Shown piece by piece: positions 39,680-48,848 of a stretch of 64,000 bases of DNA. How positions within the stretch are numbered: the first letter of the stretch is position 1; every line of letters starts with the position of its first letter. The notes beneath the pieces are model-generated. The model worked only from the letters and a program-made list of their open reading frames with translations. It did not search any database and had not been told where the DNA came from. Location: the NCBI RefSeq assembly GCF_002017865.1, contig NZ_MTJN01000002.1, positions 1,364,001-1,428,000 of the forward strand, given 5' to 3'. A program made the translations under genes and the position numbers. This stretch comes from Rhodoferax fermentans (lineage in GTDB: Bacteria > Pseudomonadota > Gammaproteobacteria > Burkholderiales > Burkholderiaceae_C).

Positions 39680-40873
39680 ATGAGCGCAAATCACCCACCT
39701 CTTTCGGCACCCAGCCAGGGTTCACCGGTCGGCCTGCTGGCGGTGTTTGGCTCGACCCTGTTCCAGCTCTCGGGCATCTTCATGCTCAGCCCGCTGATGC
39801 TGCTGATGTTGAAAAACGTGCAGGTCTCCACCACCGTGGCGGGCTTGTTTGCCGCCACCACCTGGCTGGGCATTTTTGTCATGACGCCGTTTGCCTCGCA
39901 GCTGATCCAGCGCGTGGGCCGACGCCAAACCATGTGGGTGGCCTCGACCGTGCCGATCATCGCGGCGTTGGGTTTTATGCTGACCGATGTGGTGTGGGTC
40001 TGGTTTGTGCTGGAGCTGGCAGCGGGCATCACCGGTGGCCTGCGCTGGGTGCTGGCCGAGGCCTTCATTGCCGAATTTGCACCACCGCGCAAAATCGGGC
40101 GCTTTATTGGCACCTACGCCACGCTGGTGGGCCTGACCTTTGTGATTGGCCCCACCTTGCTGGCCTGGGTCGGCCCCGACAACACCCTGGCCTTGTGGCT
40201 GGTGGTGGCACTGCTGGTCATCGGGCTGGCCTGGACGGCGCTGATCCCACGCCTGCCACCCGACCATGACAGCCACAGCGCCAGCGTGGGCCTGCGCGGG
40301 TTGTGGCAGGCGGTGCTGGCCCACCCGGTGATCATGTTGGCCGGTTTTCTGGGTGGCTTTTTTGAGCTGGGCCTGGCCTCGATCCTGCCGCTGTACGGGC
40401 TGTCACTGGGCCTGAGCGCCAGCGCCGCGACCCTGCTGGTGGCCGTCAGTGGGGCGGGGGGCACCTTGATCGCCCTGCCCTCGGGTTTGCTGGCCGACCG
40501 TTTTGCCAACCCGGCGCAAGGCAGGCGCACACTGATGGCGGTGTGTGCCGCGATGATACTGCTGTCGACCCTGCTGCTGCCCTGGGTGAGCGGCGCCCAG
40601 GTCCTGGTCTGGCCCATGGTGGCGGTCTGGGGTGCAGCAGGTGGTGCGCTCTACACCCTGGCCATGGTCGACATCGGTGCCCGCGAAAAAGGGCTGACCC
40701 TGGTCAACAGCACCGCCGTGCTGGTGCTGACCTACACTTTGGGCGGGCTGATGGCCTCGGCACTGTCTGGCGCGTTGATCGAGTGGTCCCCCGCGCTGGG
40801 TTTCCCGCTGCTGCTGAGTCTGCTGGCACTGGCCGCCTGCTGGGCACTGGTGCGCCATGCCCGGCGTTTTTGA
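39680..40873 (+). CDS. MFS transporter
   Basis: An inner-membrane major facilitator of 397 aa with about 12 helices. The loop between helices 2 and 3 has the family motif in degenerate form (ASQLIQRVGRRQTMW), mirrored between helices 8 and 9 by LPSGLLADRFANPAQGRRTL. Helix 4-5 contains LRWVLAEAFIAEFAPPRKIG. It resembles YcaD/TetA-like drug or metabolite exporters, but no substrate can be assigned. It begins 7 bp after the HAD gene, in the prfC group. Confidence 0.88.
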   Translation: MSANHPPLSAPSQGSPVGLLAVFGSTLFQLSGIFMLSPLMLLMLKNVQVSTTVAGLFAATTWLGIFVMTPFASQLIQRVGRRQTMWVASTVPIIAALGFMLTDVVWVWFVLELAAGITGGLRWVLAEAFIAEFAPPRKIGRFIGTYATLVGLTFVIGPTLLAWVGPDNTLALWLVVALLVIGLAWTALIPRLPPDHDSHSASVGLRGLWQAVLAHPVIMLAGFLGGFFELGLASILPLYGLSLGLSASAATLLVAVSGAGGTLIALPSGLLADRFANPAQGRRTLMAVCAAMILLSTLLLPWVSGAQVLVWPMVAVWGAAGGALYTLAMVDIGAREKGLTLVNSTAVLVLTYTLGGLMASALSGALIEWSPALGFPLLLSLLALAACWALVRHARRF

Positions 40874-40915
40874 CCGTTTCACCACGTGGTTTGACCTGAC
40901 CCCTCGGGAGGCAAG

Positions 40916-41392
40916 ATGTTTTTTGCAACAGATGTCAGCGCCGTCTCGCACGGTATCCAGCTGGCGGTGGCGCCGGTGTTTTTGCTCACCGCCGTGGCAG
41001 GCATGATTGGCACGGTGGCCGGGCGGCTAGCGCGCATCATCGACCGCGCCCGCCTGCTGGAGGGCCGTATCGAAGCCGCTCCTCACGACTGCCCGATGCC
41101 CACCATCATTGCCGAGCTCAAACAGCTGCGCAAACGCGGCAACCTGGTGAACGTCTGTATTGGCTTGCTGACCCTGTGTGCGATCCAGATCGGGCTGACC
41201 ATCATGGCGCTGTTTCTCGGTGAAACCACCGAAATCGAGAGTTTCAAGGTGGCCACCGTGTTGTTCCTGTCGGGGGTGGGCAGCTTTTTGCTGGCGCTGC
41301 TGTGTTTTCTGACCGAAACGGTGATTGCCACCCGTATCCTCAAATTTGGCCACGGCGGGCGCCAGGCCAAACACTGGGGGCCCCCTCAGTAA
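40916..41392 (+). CDS. DUF2721 family membrane protein
   Basis: A 158-aa inner-membrane protein. An N-terminal hydrophobic helix ends in the conserved VAGRLARIIDRARLLEGR. A polar cytosolic stretch follows, with IIAELKQLRKRGNLVN, and then two more hydrophobic helices (LLTLCAIQIGLTIMALFLG and ATVLFLSGVGSFLLALLCFL). This is the pattern of the uncharacterised DUF2721 family. Its role is unknown. It is last in the prfC-HAD-MFS group, and its stop overlaps by 7 bp the 3' end of the convergent exonuclease-fusion gene. Confidence 0.8.
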   Translation: MFFATDVSAVSHGIQLAVAPVFLLTAVAGMIGTVAGRLARIIDRARLLEGRIEAAPHDCPMPTIIAELKQLRKRGNLVNVCIGLLTLCAIQIGLTIMALFLGETTEIESFKVATVLFLSGVGSFLLALLCFLTETVIATRILKFGHGGRQAKHWGPPQ

Positions 41393-43551
41393 CGCAGCCG
41401 GGCGTAATAGGTTTTCTGCGCCGCCTCACGCGCCTGGCGCAAAGTAGTGATGCCCATGGCCTGCAGCAGCGGGATCAACCTGAGCCAGACCTCGGCGGTG
41501 ACCAAGGCATCTCCCAGCGCGGTGTGGCGACCCAGCACGGTGATGTTGAAGCGCTCGGCCAGAACCTCCAGCCGATGCTCTTCATGGTTGGCGTGCACCA
41601 CGGCTGAGAGCAGCAAGGTGTCGAGCACCGGCTGGTCAAACTTCAAGCCGGTGGCTGCTTCCTGCAGCTGCAGGAACTTCATGTCAAACGCCGCGTTGTG
41701 CGCCACCAGCACGGTATCGCTGGCAAAGCGGTGAAACGCGGGCAAAACCTCGGTGATGCGGGGCTGGCCACGGACCATCTCCTGGGTGATGCCGTGGATC
41801 GGGATGGTGGCGGCCGGAATCAGTCGCCCGGGGTTGACCAACTGCTCAAAACTCTCCTGGCGCAGCAGTTTGCCGTTGACACAGCGGGTGGCGCCGATCT
41901 GGATGATCTCATCCCCCTCGGACGGGTTCAGGCCCGTGGTTTCGGTGTCAAACACAGTGTAGGCCAGCTCATTCAGACGGCGGTCATCCAGTGCGCTGGT
42001 CTGGTCGGTGCTCTGGAACAGGTCGAAGTCGTAATACTCGGGGCGGCTGTCGCCGTGCCCCAGCGTGGCGGTTTCGGGCAGGTCCTGCACATTCACCTGG
42101 GGCAGAGCAAAACGGAAAAAAGCCTCGTGGCGCACCCGCTCGCGCGCAAAGATCAGCTCACCCCCATGGCGCTCGACCACATCGCGCACACTCAAACGGG
42201 TGCTCTCGGCGCCCATCTGCATGCTGTCCATCTGCCAGATCATCACGGTTTCGGTGCTCATCACCTGGTCGGTCCAGATCAGGTCAAGCTTGGCCACGCC
42301 GTTCTCGGACAATAGCCGCAAGCGCAGGAACCTGACATCAAACTCATCCACCAGCCGTGCCGACAGATACACCAGCGCCTGGATCAGGCTGTAGCTGTCC
42401 ACCCGCAGCCACAGGCTGTCGTCGAGCTGCTCCAGTGACACCGTGCGCTGGCAGTGTTTCTGAATGCGCTGCTGCGCCACCAGCAACACGTCGGCACCCA
42501 GCATTTCCTCCAGCGGCCAGCGGGTGCTCTGACCATGGCTGGCCTGTTTGTCCAAGTCGGTGATGCGCTGGGCCATGCTGTTCATCTCGTCGTGCAGGAT
42601 CTGGCGCTGACGCGCGCGTGGTTCACCTGTGAGCTCCGAGGCCTCCAGCGTGGCCAATGCGGTTTTCATGCCCGCCAGCGAGGCGCGACAGCCCTGAGTG
42701 AGCGTGTGCAGCATCTGGTCGCGACGCTTTTCCTCCTCAAAGGCCCGGGTCACGTTGTCGAGCATCAGCACAAACCCGCTCAGGGCGTTGTTGGCGTCCT
42801 CGGTGTTGCTGGTGCGCACCGGCGCCATCTGCACCTTGAGCAGCTGACCGGCGGCGGTGCTCGTGACAAACTGGGCCGACGGGTTGGCGGCGCCACGCAG
42901 CAGGCGCTGCTGGATGCTGTCGATGGCGTGCGCCACCAGGGCACGGTCAAACACCGCGTAGATCGAGCGGCCAATGCCCACCAGTTCAGCACCACCGGCC
43001 AGCGCGGGCACATTGGACAAGGTACGAAACTGCAACCGGGCCCGGTTGTTGTAGAGCAGGATGCGGCCATCCAGGTTGCACACCACCACACTTTGGGTCA
43101 GCTCGGCCATGAGCGCGGCCAGGCGGTCTTTTTCCTGCTGGATGCCCAGGCTGGCTTGCGCCACCTGGCTGGCCATCTCGCGGCGCAACTGGTCGCGCTG
43201 GCTGGCCAGCTGAAACACCACCTGCGCCAGCTCCTGGGTTTCGTGGGTGCCCTGGTGCTGCATCGGGGCGGCCTGCTCTGCCGCCAGCAGCACCCGGGTT
43301 TGCTCCAGCAAACGCGCAGGTGCGCTGGCGTAGCGCCGAAACAGCCAACGCAAAGTGGCAGCAATCACCACCAGCCCCATCAGCCAGGTCAAACCAATCA
43401 GCCACAACTGCGGTGCCAGTTGCCCCAGAACCAGCGCGCGCTGGTCGGCTGCCAGGGCCATCACCAACAAGCCCATCGTCACCAGCAACCAGACGATGCT
43501 GGCCGCTGCCATCACCCCCATGGCCCACACCAGTCGACGATCCAGTCTCAT
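41386..43551 (-). CDS. Membrane PAS/kinase-like sensor fused to a DnaQ-type 3'-5' exonuclease
   Basis: A 721-aa fusion. Residues 1-70 hold two transmembrane helices. A HAMP/coiled-coil-like stretch follows to about 160, then a PAS-like domain (SVVVCNLDGRILLYNNRAR). Next comes a histidine-kinase-like region without a recognisable phospho-His (QILHDEMNSMAQRI, then SVRDVVERHGGELIF, a degenerate ATPase lid). Residues ~535-700 form a DEDDh exonuclease: Exo I TVFDTETTGLNPSEGDEI, Exo II LVAHNAAFDMKFL, Exo III GRHTALGDALVTAEVWL. The exonuclease residues look complete. It lies opposite a DUF4212/ActP symporter and a cNMP/CBS/DUF294 protein, a combination I recall from other proteobacteria near acetate-use genes. 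The likely role is regulatory, perhaps RNA or nucleotide degradation tied to solute uptake (inference). Confidence 0.85.
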   Translation of the reverse strand: MRLDRRLVWAMGVMAAASIVWLLVTMGLLVMALAADQRALVLGQLAPQLWLIGLTWLMGLVVIAATLRWLFRRYASAPARLLEQTRVLLAAEQAAPMQHQGTHETQELAQVVFQLASQRDQLRREMASQVAQASLGIQQEKDRLAALMAELTQSVVVCNLDGRILLYNNRARLQFRTLSNVPALAGGAELVGIGRSIYAVFDRALVAHAIDSIQQRLLRGAANPSAQFVTSTAAGQLLKVQMAPVRTSNTEDANNALSGFVLMLDNVTRAFEEEKRRDQMLHTLTQGCRASLAGMKTALATLEASELTGEPRARQRQILHDEMNSMAQRITDLDKQASHGQSTRWPLEEMLGADVLLVAQQRIQKHCQRTVSLEQLDDSLWLRVDSYSLIQALVYLSARLVDEFDVRFLRLRLLSENGVAKLDLIWTDQVMSTETVMIWQMDSMQMGAESTRLSVRDVVERHGGELIFARERVRHEAFFRFALPQVNVQDLPETATLGHGDSRPEYYDFDLFQSTDQTSALDDRRLNELAYTVFDTETTGLNPSEGDEIIQIGATRCVNGKLLRQESFEQLVNPGRLIPAATIPIHGITQEMVRGQPRITEVLPAFHRFASDTVLVAHNAAFDMKFLQLQEAATGLKFDQPVLDTLLLSAVVHANHEEHRLEVLAERFNITVLGRHTALGDALVTAEVWLRLIPLLQAMGITTLRQAREAAQKTYYARLRY

Positions 43552-44064
43552 GCCTCAGCCTCCGTTTGACCGACCCTGTGCACCGAGCCGTTTGTCCCCA
43601 CATCCATGCTTGTCTCCATTTGTCTGGTTTTGCCAGCCATTGTGCAGGCGAAGCACCCAAGAGAACAAGCCAGAACCTGCGCTGGACTTGGCCAGCAAGA
43701 CGTTTTGTCGACCGCTGATGCACAACACCAACAGCGCCCTAGGGAAAACACCGACGCATCCCTTGGCCCGGCCGGCATAAGGCGCGCCAGACATCTGCCT
43801 GACACATCAGACAGAGCAACAATAATGCCTCCAAGCCCTTATATTTATTGTCATGATCGCTATAAAAATATAAGCAACACATCCAAACAGACAGACATCC
43901 AGAAACCAGTCTCGCATCCGTTAATTGAGGCAAAACCCGGCGTCTTGCCCTCGCGCAGGCCACAGAAAAGCCAGTCATGGTGTTGGCAGCCTACTTGGTC
44001 AGCAATTGGTAAGACGTGCCACTTAGCCTCCCGGCCGTCGAAGCAATTATTAGGAGACAAAACC
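43552..44064. promoter_or_regulatory. Long divergent intergenic region before the symporter operon
   Basis: 513 bp with no gene I can support. It contains a degenerate interspersed repeat (43821-43870), an AT-rich portion around 43845-43915, and near 43995-44015 GGTCAGCAATTGGTAAGAC, which might be part of a regulator site. The AGGAG box of the next gene ends it. Confidence 0.45.
43821..43870 (+). repeat. Interspersed hairpin repeat, copy 7 (degenerate)
   Basis: AATAATGCCTCCAAGCCCTT is followed by ATATTTATTG, then GATCGCTATAAAAATA. The left GCCTCCAAGCCCTTAT half and the right GCTAT-AAAA end match the family. The AAGGG arm of the hairpin is lost. Confidence 0.6.
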
Positions 44065-44373
44065 ATGCAAGACGATTTGATACAGCGGGTGATCAGCCAC
44101 CCGAAATATCAGGAGCTCAAAGCCAAACGCAGCAGCTTTGGCTGGACGCTGACCTGGGCGATGATGATCGTGTATTACGGTTTCATCGTGCTGGTCGCAT
44201 TCAACAAGCAGTTCCTGGCCACCAAGCTCGGTGCGGGCGTCATGACCATCGGCATCCCGATCGGTTTTGGTGTCATTGTGTTCACGGTGCTCATCACCGC
44301 CATCTACGTCCGACGCGCCAACAGCGAATACGACGACCTGACTGCAGAGATCACCAAGGCGGTACTGAAATGA
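44065..44373 (+). CDS. DUF4212 small subunit of a solute:Na+ symporter
   Basis: A 102-aa membrane protein with two transmembrane helices ([16 protein letters not shown] and [20 protein letters not shown]) and a short cytosolic tail with the conserved [16 protein letters not shown]. This is the DUF4212 family, always next to an ActP-like SLC5 symporter and thought to be its small subunit. The ATG at 44065 has a TAGGAG box about 8 nt upstream. The larger open frame further upstream is not coding-like. Its stop overlaps the start of the large subunit (ATGA), so translation is coupled. Confidence 0.93.
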   Translation: MQDDLIQRVISHPKYQELKAKRSSFGWTLTWAMMIVYYGFIVLVAFNKQFLATKLGAGVMTIGIPIGFGVIVFTVLITAIYVRRANSEYDDLTAEITKAVLK

Positions 44374-46097
44374 TGACCAAAAACGATACCACCCGACAAG
44401 TCCTCACCCTGCTGGCACTCTTCGGCGTGTCAGCGGCCGCCTGGTCTGCAGGCGCGGACCTGGGCCAGGCCCAGAAACAGGCGACCAACTGGACGGCCAT
44501 CATCATGTTTGCCGCCTTTGTGGTGTTCACCCTGTTCATCACCAAGTGGGCCGCCGCCAAAACCAAATCGGCCGCTGACTTCTACACCGCAGGTGGTGGC
44601 ATCACCGGCTTCCAGAACGGCCTGGCGATTGCTGGCGACTACATGTCGGCGGCATCCTTCCTGGGGATTTCTGCCGCCGTGATGGCAAGTGGGTTTGACG
44701 GCCTGATCTACTCCATCGGCTTCCTGGTGGGCTGGCCGGTCATCACCTTCCTGATGGCCGAGCGCCTGCGTAACCTGGGCAAATTCACCTTTGCCGACGT
44801 GGCCGCCTTCCGCTTCGAGCAAAAGCCGATCCGGATTTTTGCGGCTTCCGGCACGCTGGTGGTGGTGGCGTTTTACCTGATCGCCCAGATGGTGGGTGCC
44901 GGTCAGCTGATCAAGCTGCTATTTGGTCTGGAGTACTACATTGCGGTGATCATCGTGGGCGCGCTGATGATGATTTACGTGCTGTTTGGCGGCATGACGG
45001 CCACCACCTGGGTGCAGATCATCAAGGCCTGCATGTTGCTGGGTGGTGCGTCCTTCATGGCGCTGTCGGTGTTGTGGCACTTTGGCTTCAGCCCGGAAGC
45101 CATGTTTGCCTCGGCCGTACAGATCAAGACCGACCTGGCACTCAAAGACGGCAAGATTGCCGAAGTCGCCGCAGCGGCCGGTCAGTCCATCATGGGACCA
45201 GGCAACTTTGTGAAAGACCCGATCTCGGCGATCAGCTTTGGTATGGCGCTGATGTTTGGTACGGCTGGTTTGCCCCACATCCTGATGCGCTTCTTCACCG
45301 TGCCCAGTGCCAAAGCGGCGCGCAGCTCGGTGATGTGGGCCACCGGCTGGATCGGCTACTTCTACCTGCTGACCTTCATCATCGGTTTTGGCGCGATCAC
45401 CTTTGTGCTGACCAACCCCGAGTTCCTGGATGCCAAGGGCGCACTCAAAGGCGGCGGCAACATGGCCGCTATCCACCTGGCCAACGCGGTGGGTGGCAAT
45501 GTGTTCCTGGGTTTCATCTCGGCGGTGGCTTTTGCCACAATTCTGGCGGTGGTGGCAGGCTTGACCCTCTCAGGCGCGTCGGCTGTGTCACACGACATTT
45601 ATGCCACCGTGATCAAGCAAGGCAAGGCCAACAGCGCCGATGAGCTGCGTATCTCCAAAATCACCACCATTTGCCTCGGCATTCTGGCGGTGACACTGGG
45701 CATCGTGTTCGAGAAACAGAACATCGCCTTCATGGTGTCGCTGGCGTTTGCGATTGCGGCCTCGGCCAACTTCCCGGTGTTGTTCATGTCGGTGCTGTGG
45801 AAAGACTGCACCACCCGGGGTGCTGTGATCGGCGGCTTTTTGGGTCTGATTTCCTCGGTGGCCTTGACCGTGGTGTCGCCTTCGGTGTGGGAAGCCACGC
45901 TGGGCAACCCCAAAGGTTCAGCCCTGTTCCCCTACACCTCACCAGCGCTGTTCTCGATGACCATCGGCTTTGTTGGCATCTGGTTGTTCTCGCTGATGGA
46001 CAAGAGTGCACGTGCGGCCAAAGACCGCGATGGTTTCCTGGCGCAGCAAGTGCGTTCGGAAACCGGTATCGGCGCCTCTGGCGCGTCCGGCCACTGA
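44370..46097 (+). CDS. SLC5-family Na+/solute symporter (ActP-like, acetate permease)
   Basis: An inner-membrane symporter of 575 aa with about 13-14 helices. An N-terminal hydrophobic leader ([18 protein letters not shown]) precedes the core. Family motifs include [33 protein letters not shown], the [15 protein letters not shown] helix start and [18 protein letters not shown]. Together with the DUF4212 gene it forms the two-gene ActP2-type transporter that usually carries acetate or other short carboxylates. The substrate is not provable here, as no acs is in the window. Two hairpins after the stop, the second a terminator, end the operon. Confidence 0.93.
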   Translation: MMTKNDTTRQVLTLLALFGVSAAAWSAGADLGQAQKQATNWTAIIMFAAFVVFTLFITKWAAAKTKSAADFYTAGGGITGFQNGLAIAGDYMSAASFLGISAAVMASGFDGLIYSIGFLVGWPVITFLMAERLRNLGKFTFADVAAFRFEQKPIRIFAASGTLVVVAFYLIAQMVGAGQLIKLLFGLEYYIAVIIVGALMMIYVLFGGMTATTWVQIIKACMLLGGASFMALSVLWHFGFSPEAMFASAVQIKTDLALKDGKIAEVAAAAGQSIMGPGNFVKDPISAISFGMALMFGTAGLPHILMRFFTVPSAKAARSSVMWATGWIGYFYLLTFIIGFGAITFVLTNPEFLDAKGALKGGGNMAAIHLANAVGGNVFLGFISAVAFATILAVVAGLTLSGASAVSHDIYATVIKQGKANSADELRISKITTICLGILAVTLGIVFEKQNIAFMVSLAFAIAASANFPVLFMSVLWKDCTTRGAVIGGFLGLISSVALTVVSPSVWEATLGNPKGSALFPYTSPALFSMTIGFVGIWLFSLMDKSARAAKDRDGFLAQQVRSETGIGASGASGH

Positions 46098-46106
46098 CGA
46101 CAAAAA

Positions 46107-46135
46107 AGCATCGCCAGCCACTCACGCTGGCGATG
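46107..46135. terminator. Hairpin after the symporter gene
   Basis: GCATCGCCAG (46107-46116), a 9-nt loop and CTGGCGATGC form a perfect 10-bp stem. A short A run precedes it and there is no T run after it. It could terminate leftward transcripts or protect the 3' end. Confidence 0.6.
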
Positions 46136-46145
46136 CCATCCGTTC

Positions 46146-46183
46146 AAAGGGCTGCTGGCGCTATCGTCTGCAGCCCTTTTTTG
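46146..46183 (+). terminator. Rho-independent terminator of the DUF4212-symporter operon
   Basis: AAAGGGCTGC, a loop of about 14 nt, GCAGCCC and then TTTTTT on the + strand. It lies between the symporter stop and the CBS-protein start, so the latter probably needs its own promoter or read-through. Confidence 0.8.
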
Positions 46184-46196
46184 ATTGAAAGCTACC

Positions 46197-48017
46197 GTGT
46201 CTTTCATTTTTCCTTTTGAGACCGCCCCCTTCAACGAACTCAACGCCACTGAACAGACCCAGTTGCGCGAGGTGGCGTTGCATGTGCGCATCACCGCCGG
46301 AGACCGGCTGCTGGTGCCCGACAGCACGCCCCAGCATCTGTGGGTGATACGCGATGGCCATGCTCAGCTGGAGGAAGACGACCATGTGCATGTGTTGACT
46401 TCGGGCGAAGCCATCAGCTGGCGCGCCTTACTGACCGAGCGCAACCATGCCAGTGTGGTGGCGCTGGATGACGTGTTGGCCTGGCAGATCCCCAAAACCA
46501 CCCTGATGCCACTGCTGGCCAACAACCTGCGCTTCAGTGCCCGGGTGTTTGCCGCCATGGCCACCGATCTGGCCGATGACGAGGACATTGACCACAACCG
46601 GGAACTGATGTCGCTGATGCTGGTGCGCGTCAAAGACGCCTATTTGCAAAAGCCTTTTTATGTGGATGGCCAGCTCGACGTGGTGTCGGTCTGCCGCCTG
46701 CTGGCTGAGCACAGATTGACCAACGCGCTGGTACGTGATGTGCAACAGGGGGGCGAGCGCATCGGCATGTTCACCACCACCGACCTGCGTGATGCCTTAT
46801 TAAAACCTATAGCACCCCACCTATTACCTATAAGGGATGTCGCCCGTTTTGACCTGATTACCCTGGGCCCGGACGCCGAGCTGTTTGAGGCCCTGCTGAT
46901 CATGTTGCGGCACCGCGTGCACCGGGTGCTGGTGAAAGACGGCGACACCATTCTGGGCCTGCTGAGCCAGCTCGACCTGATGAGTTTCATGTCCAACCAC
47001 TCGCATCTGATCACACTGCAGGTGGAACAGGCGCGCACGGTGGACGATCTGCGTGCAGCGGCGCACCAGGTGGACGACTCGATCAAGATGCTGCAGCGTG
47101 GCGGTATGCGCATCGAGATCATCTCCAAGCTGGTGAGTGAGCTCAATGGCCAGATTTTTGCCCGCTTGTGGTCGCTGCTGGCGCCCGCTGAGTTGCAGCA
47201 AAACAGTTGCCTGCTGGTGATGGGCAGCGAGGGCCGCAGTGAACAGATCCTCAAAACAGACCAGGACAACGCCCTGCTGCTGCGCGATGGCTACAGCTGT
47301 GTCGATCTGGCCAGCATCACCGGTCAATTCAGTGCCGCCCTGCTGACCTTTGGTTACCCGCCTTGCCCGGGCAACATCATGATCACCAACCCGCTGTGGT
47401 GCCAATCCCTGGCGGCTTTTCGCGAGACCATAACCCAGTGGTTGTTTGACGCGGACCCCGAGGGCAAGATGAACCTGGCCATTTTTCTGGACGCCCGGGC
47501 CATTGCTGGCGACGCCTCGCTGCTGGCCAACGCCCGCGAACATGCGCTGAACCTGGCCACCGGCAGCCTGTCTTACATGGCCCGCATGGCCAGCGCCATC
47601 GACCAGTTTGCCGAGCCCACACAAGGCTGGTGGAGCCGCATCACCAAATTGCAGATCAGCGAGCCAGAGACCTTTGACCTGAAAAAAATCGGCACCTTCC
47701 CGATCGTGCACGGCACCCGTGCCCTGGCCCTGGAGCATCGGCTGGAGACACTGGGTACGGTCGAGCGGCTGCAGGAACTGGGCCACCGACAGCTGTTGCC
47801 GACAGCGCTGGTGCGTGATCTGGTAGAAACCTTGCACCTGCTGATGGCGATGAAACTGCGCAACAACCTGCGCCAGCAGTCCCTCGGGCAACCCATCAGC
47901 AACCTGATTGAGCTCAACACCTTGGGCACCCTCGACCGCGACCTGCTCAAGGACGCCTTGCTGATCATCAAGCAGTTCAAACAGCACCTGCGCCTGCACT
48001 ACCGGCTCGAAGCCTGA
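46197..48017 (+). CDS. cNMP-binding / CBS-pair / DUF294 nucleotidyltransferase-like signalling protein
   Basis: A cytosolic protein of about 606 aa. An N-terminal cyclic-nucleotide-binding-like domain (RLLVPDSTPQHLWVIRDGHA, residues ~30-120) is followed by two CBS domains (~150-280; GMFTTTDLRDALL and VHRVLVKDGDTILGLLSQLD). A DUF294 nucleotidyltransferase-like domain follows (LLVMGSEGRSEQILKTDQDN, like GlnD-type G-S-x-G-R...D-x-D), with a C-terminal DUF294 helical domain. It likely senses nucleotides and regulates the neighbouring symporter or its acetate metabolism (inference from recurring co-occurrence). A TTG start at 46185 lies within the terminator T run. I prefer the GTG at 46197 (MSFIFPFETAP), but its ribosome site is weak. 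Confidence 0.88.
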   Translation: MSFIFPFETAPFNELNATEQTQLREVALHVRITAGDRLLVPDSTPQHLWVIRDGHAQLEEDDHVHVLTSGEAISWRALLTERNHASVVALDDVLAWQIPKTTLMPLLANNLRFSARVFAAMATDLADDEDIDHNRELMSLMLVRVKDAYLQKPFYVDGQLDVVSVCRLLAEHRLTNALVRDVQQGGERIGMFTTTDLRDALLKPIAPHLLPIRDVARFDLITLGPDAELFEALLIMLRHRVHRVLVKDGDTILGLLSQLDLMSFMSNHSHLITLQVEQARTVDDLRAAAHQVDDSIKMLQRGGMRIEIISKLVSELNGQIFARLWSLLAPAELQQNSCLLVMGSEGRSEQILKTDQDNALLLRDGYSCVDLASITGQFSAALLTFGYPPCPGNIMITNPLWCQSLAAFRETITQWLFDADPEGKMNLAIFLDARAIAGDASLLANAREHALNLATGSLSYMARMASAIDQFAEPTQGWWSRITKLQISEPETFDLKKIGTFPIVHGTRALALEHRLETLGTVERLQELGHRQLLPTALVRDLVETLHLLMAMKLRNNLRQQSLGQPISNLIELNTLGTLDRDLLKDALLIIKQFKQHLRLHYRLEA

Positions 48018-48325
48018 GCCGATGGCTTGAGCCCCCTGCGGGGCTGAGCGGCTGCCCATCCCGCGCTTGGACCCGCGTGGCGGACGTGTTTTCCCAACCC
48101 AACTGGACCCTGGCGGCACTTTTGTGTCGAGGCGGAAACAATTTATCCAACAAATTAGCATCACGTTAATTTGGTATATCCAATATATTCAATTGAATAA
48201 CTTCTGGTGAAGGATTTATTTTCAAGCACAGAGGTATCCAGTTTTGGTGCTTTTTATAAAAAGCTAGCCACTCACCCGCAGCCCTAATATTTACTCACCT
48301 TTCCAATCAACCCCAGGAGATGTTT
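48018..48325. promoter_or_regulatory. Intergenic region: GC-rich repeat then AT-rich promoter region
   Basis: 308 bp. The left part (48025-48080) contains GC-rich hairpin-prone sequence (GCCCCCTGCGGGGC). The right part (48135-48290) is strikingly AT-rich for this genome (AATTTATCCAACAAATTAGC, ATATCCAATATATTC). It very probably holds the promoter of the following four-gene cluster. Confidence 0.55.
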
Positions 48326-48847
48326 GTGAGTAATATCAGCTCGGTGACTTCTTATATGCCGTCGTCGACGGCTCTCAAATCCATTCAATCCAATTACGAC
48401 ACCTACAACCAAGCCTATGGCCCGGTGGTGGCCAATGTGGCTGGTGTCGCAGAATCGGTGGCCGATGCAGCCAGCGCCGTTGTGACTTTCAGCGCCGAGA
48501 GCCTGAGCAAGCTCGGTGAGCTCGCTGGCGAAGGGTTTGACGCCGTTGGTGACGCTTTCGGCGATGCCGGGAGCGCCATCGGTGATGCGGTGGACAGTGT
48601 GGAAAACGGCCTGTCCGGCTTGTACACCGACATCTCGGACCTCGCGCAAAACGGTGTGGAAGCCATCAGCGACACCGCCACCTCGATGGCCGACAGCATC
48701 AGCGAGGCCACAGAGTCGGTGGTGGATACCGTCAGTGATGCGGCTTCCTCGGTGGTGGACGGCATCGGCTCGGTCGCCAACAGCGTCGCGGGTTACGCCA
48801 CCATGGGCGCGCTGGCAGTCAAACAAGCCATCAGCGAACTGGCCTGA
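48326..48847 (+). CDS. Low-complexity Ala/Ser/Val/Asp-rich protein of unknown function
   Basis: 173 aa, not recognised as a family. After a polar N-terminus (MSNISSVTSYMPSSTALKS) nearly all of it is a pseudo-repetitive amphipathic pattern with hydrophobic residues every 3-4 positions between Ala, Ser, Asp and Glu: VAESVADAASAVV, AISDTATSMADSISEATESV, VDTVSDAASSVVDGIGSV. This suggests a long helical or coiled, apolipoprotein- or phasin-like protein. No Cys and no signal peptide are visible. An ATG at 48320 sits directly on the AGGAG box. The GTG at 48326 is spaced correctly and is chosen. It starts a tight four-gene group with a lipoprotein, FlgH and a CHI-like protein, so it may be the exported or structural product (inference). 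Confidence 0.7.
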   Translation: MSNISSVTSYMPSSTALKSIQSNYDTYNQAYGPVVANVAGVAESVADAASAVVTFSAESLSKLGELAGEGFDAVGDAFGDAGSAIGDAVDSVENGLSGLYTDISDLAQNGVEAISDTATSMADSISEATESVVDTVSDAASSVVDGIGSVANSVAGYATMGALAVKQAISELA

Positions 48848-48848
48848 C

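Noticed and set aside
43995..44015. FadR/GntR-like operator before the symporter operon
   Set aside because: GGTCAGCAATTGGTAAGAC lacks clear symmetry; noted in the intergenic entry but not called as an operator.
46805..46852. Possible degenerate hairpin-repeat copy in the CBS/DUF294 gene (CCTATAGC...CTATAAGGG)
   Set aside because: Some blocks align, but the encoded segment seems to have the same length as in relatives, so there is no sign of an insertion.
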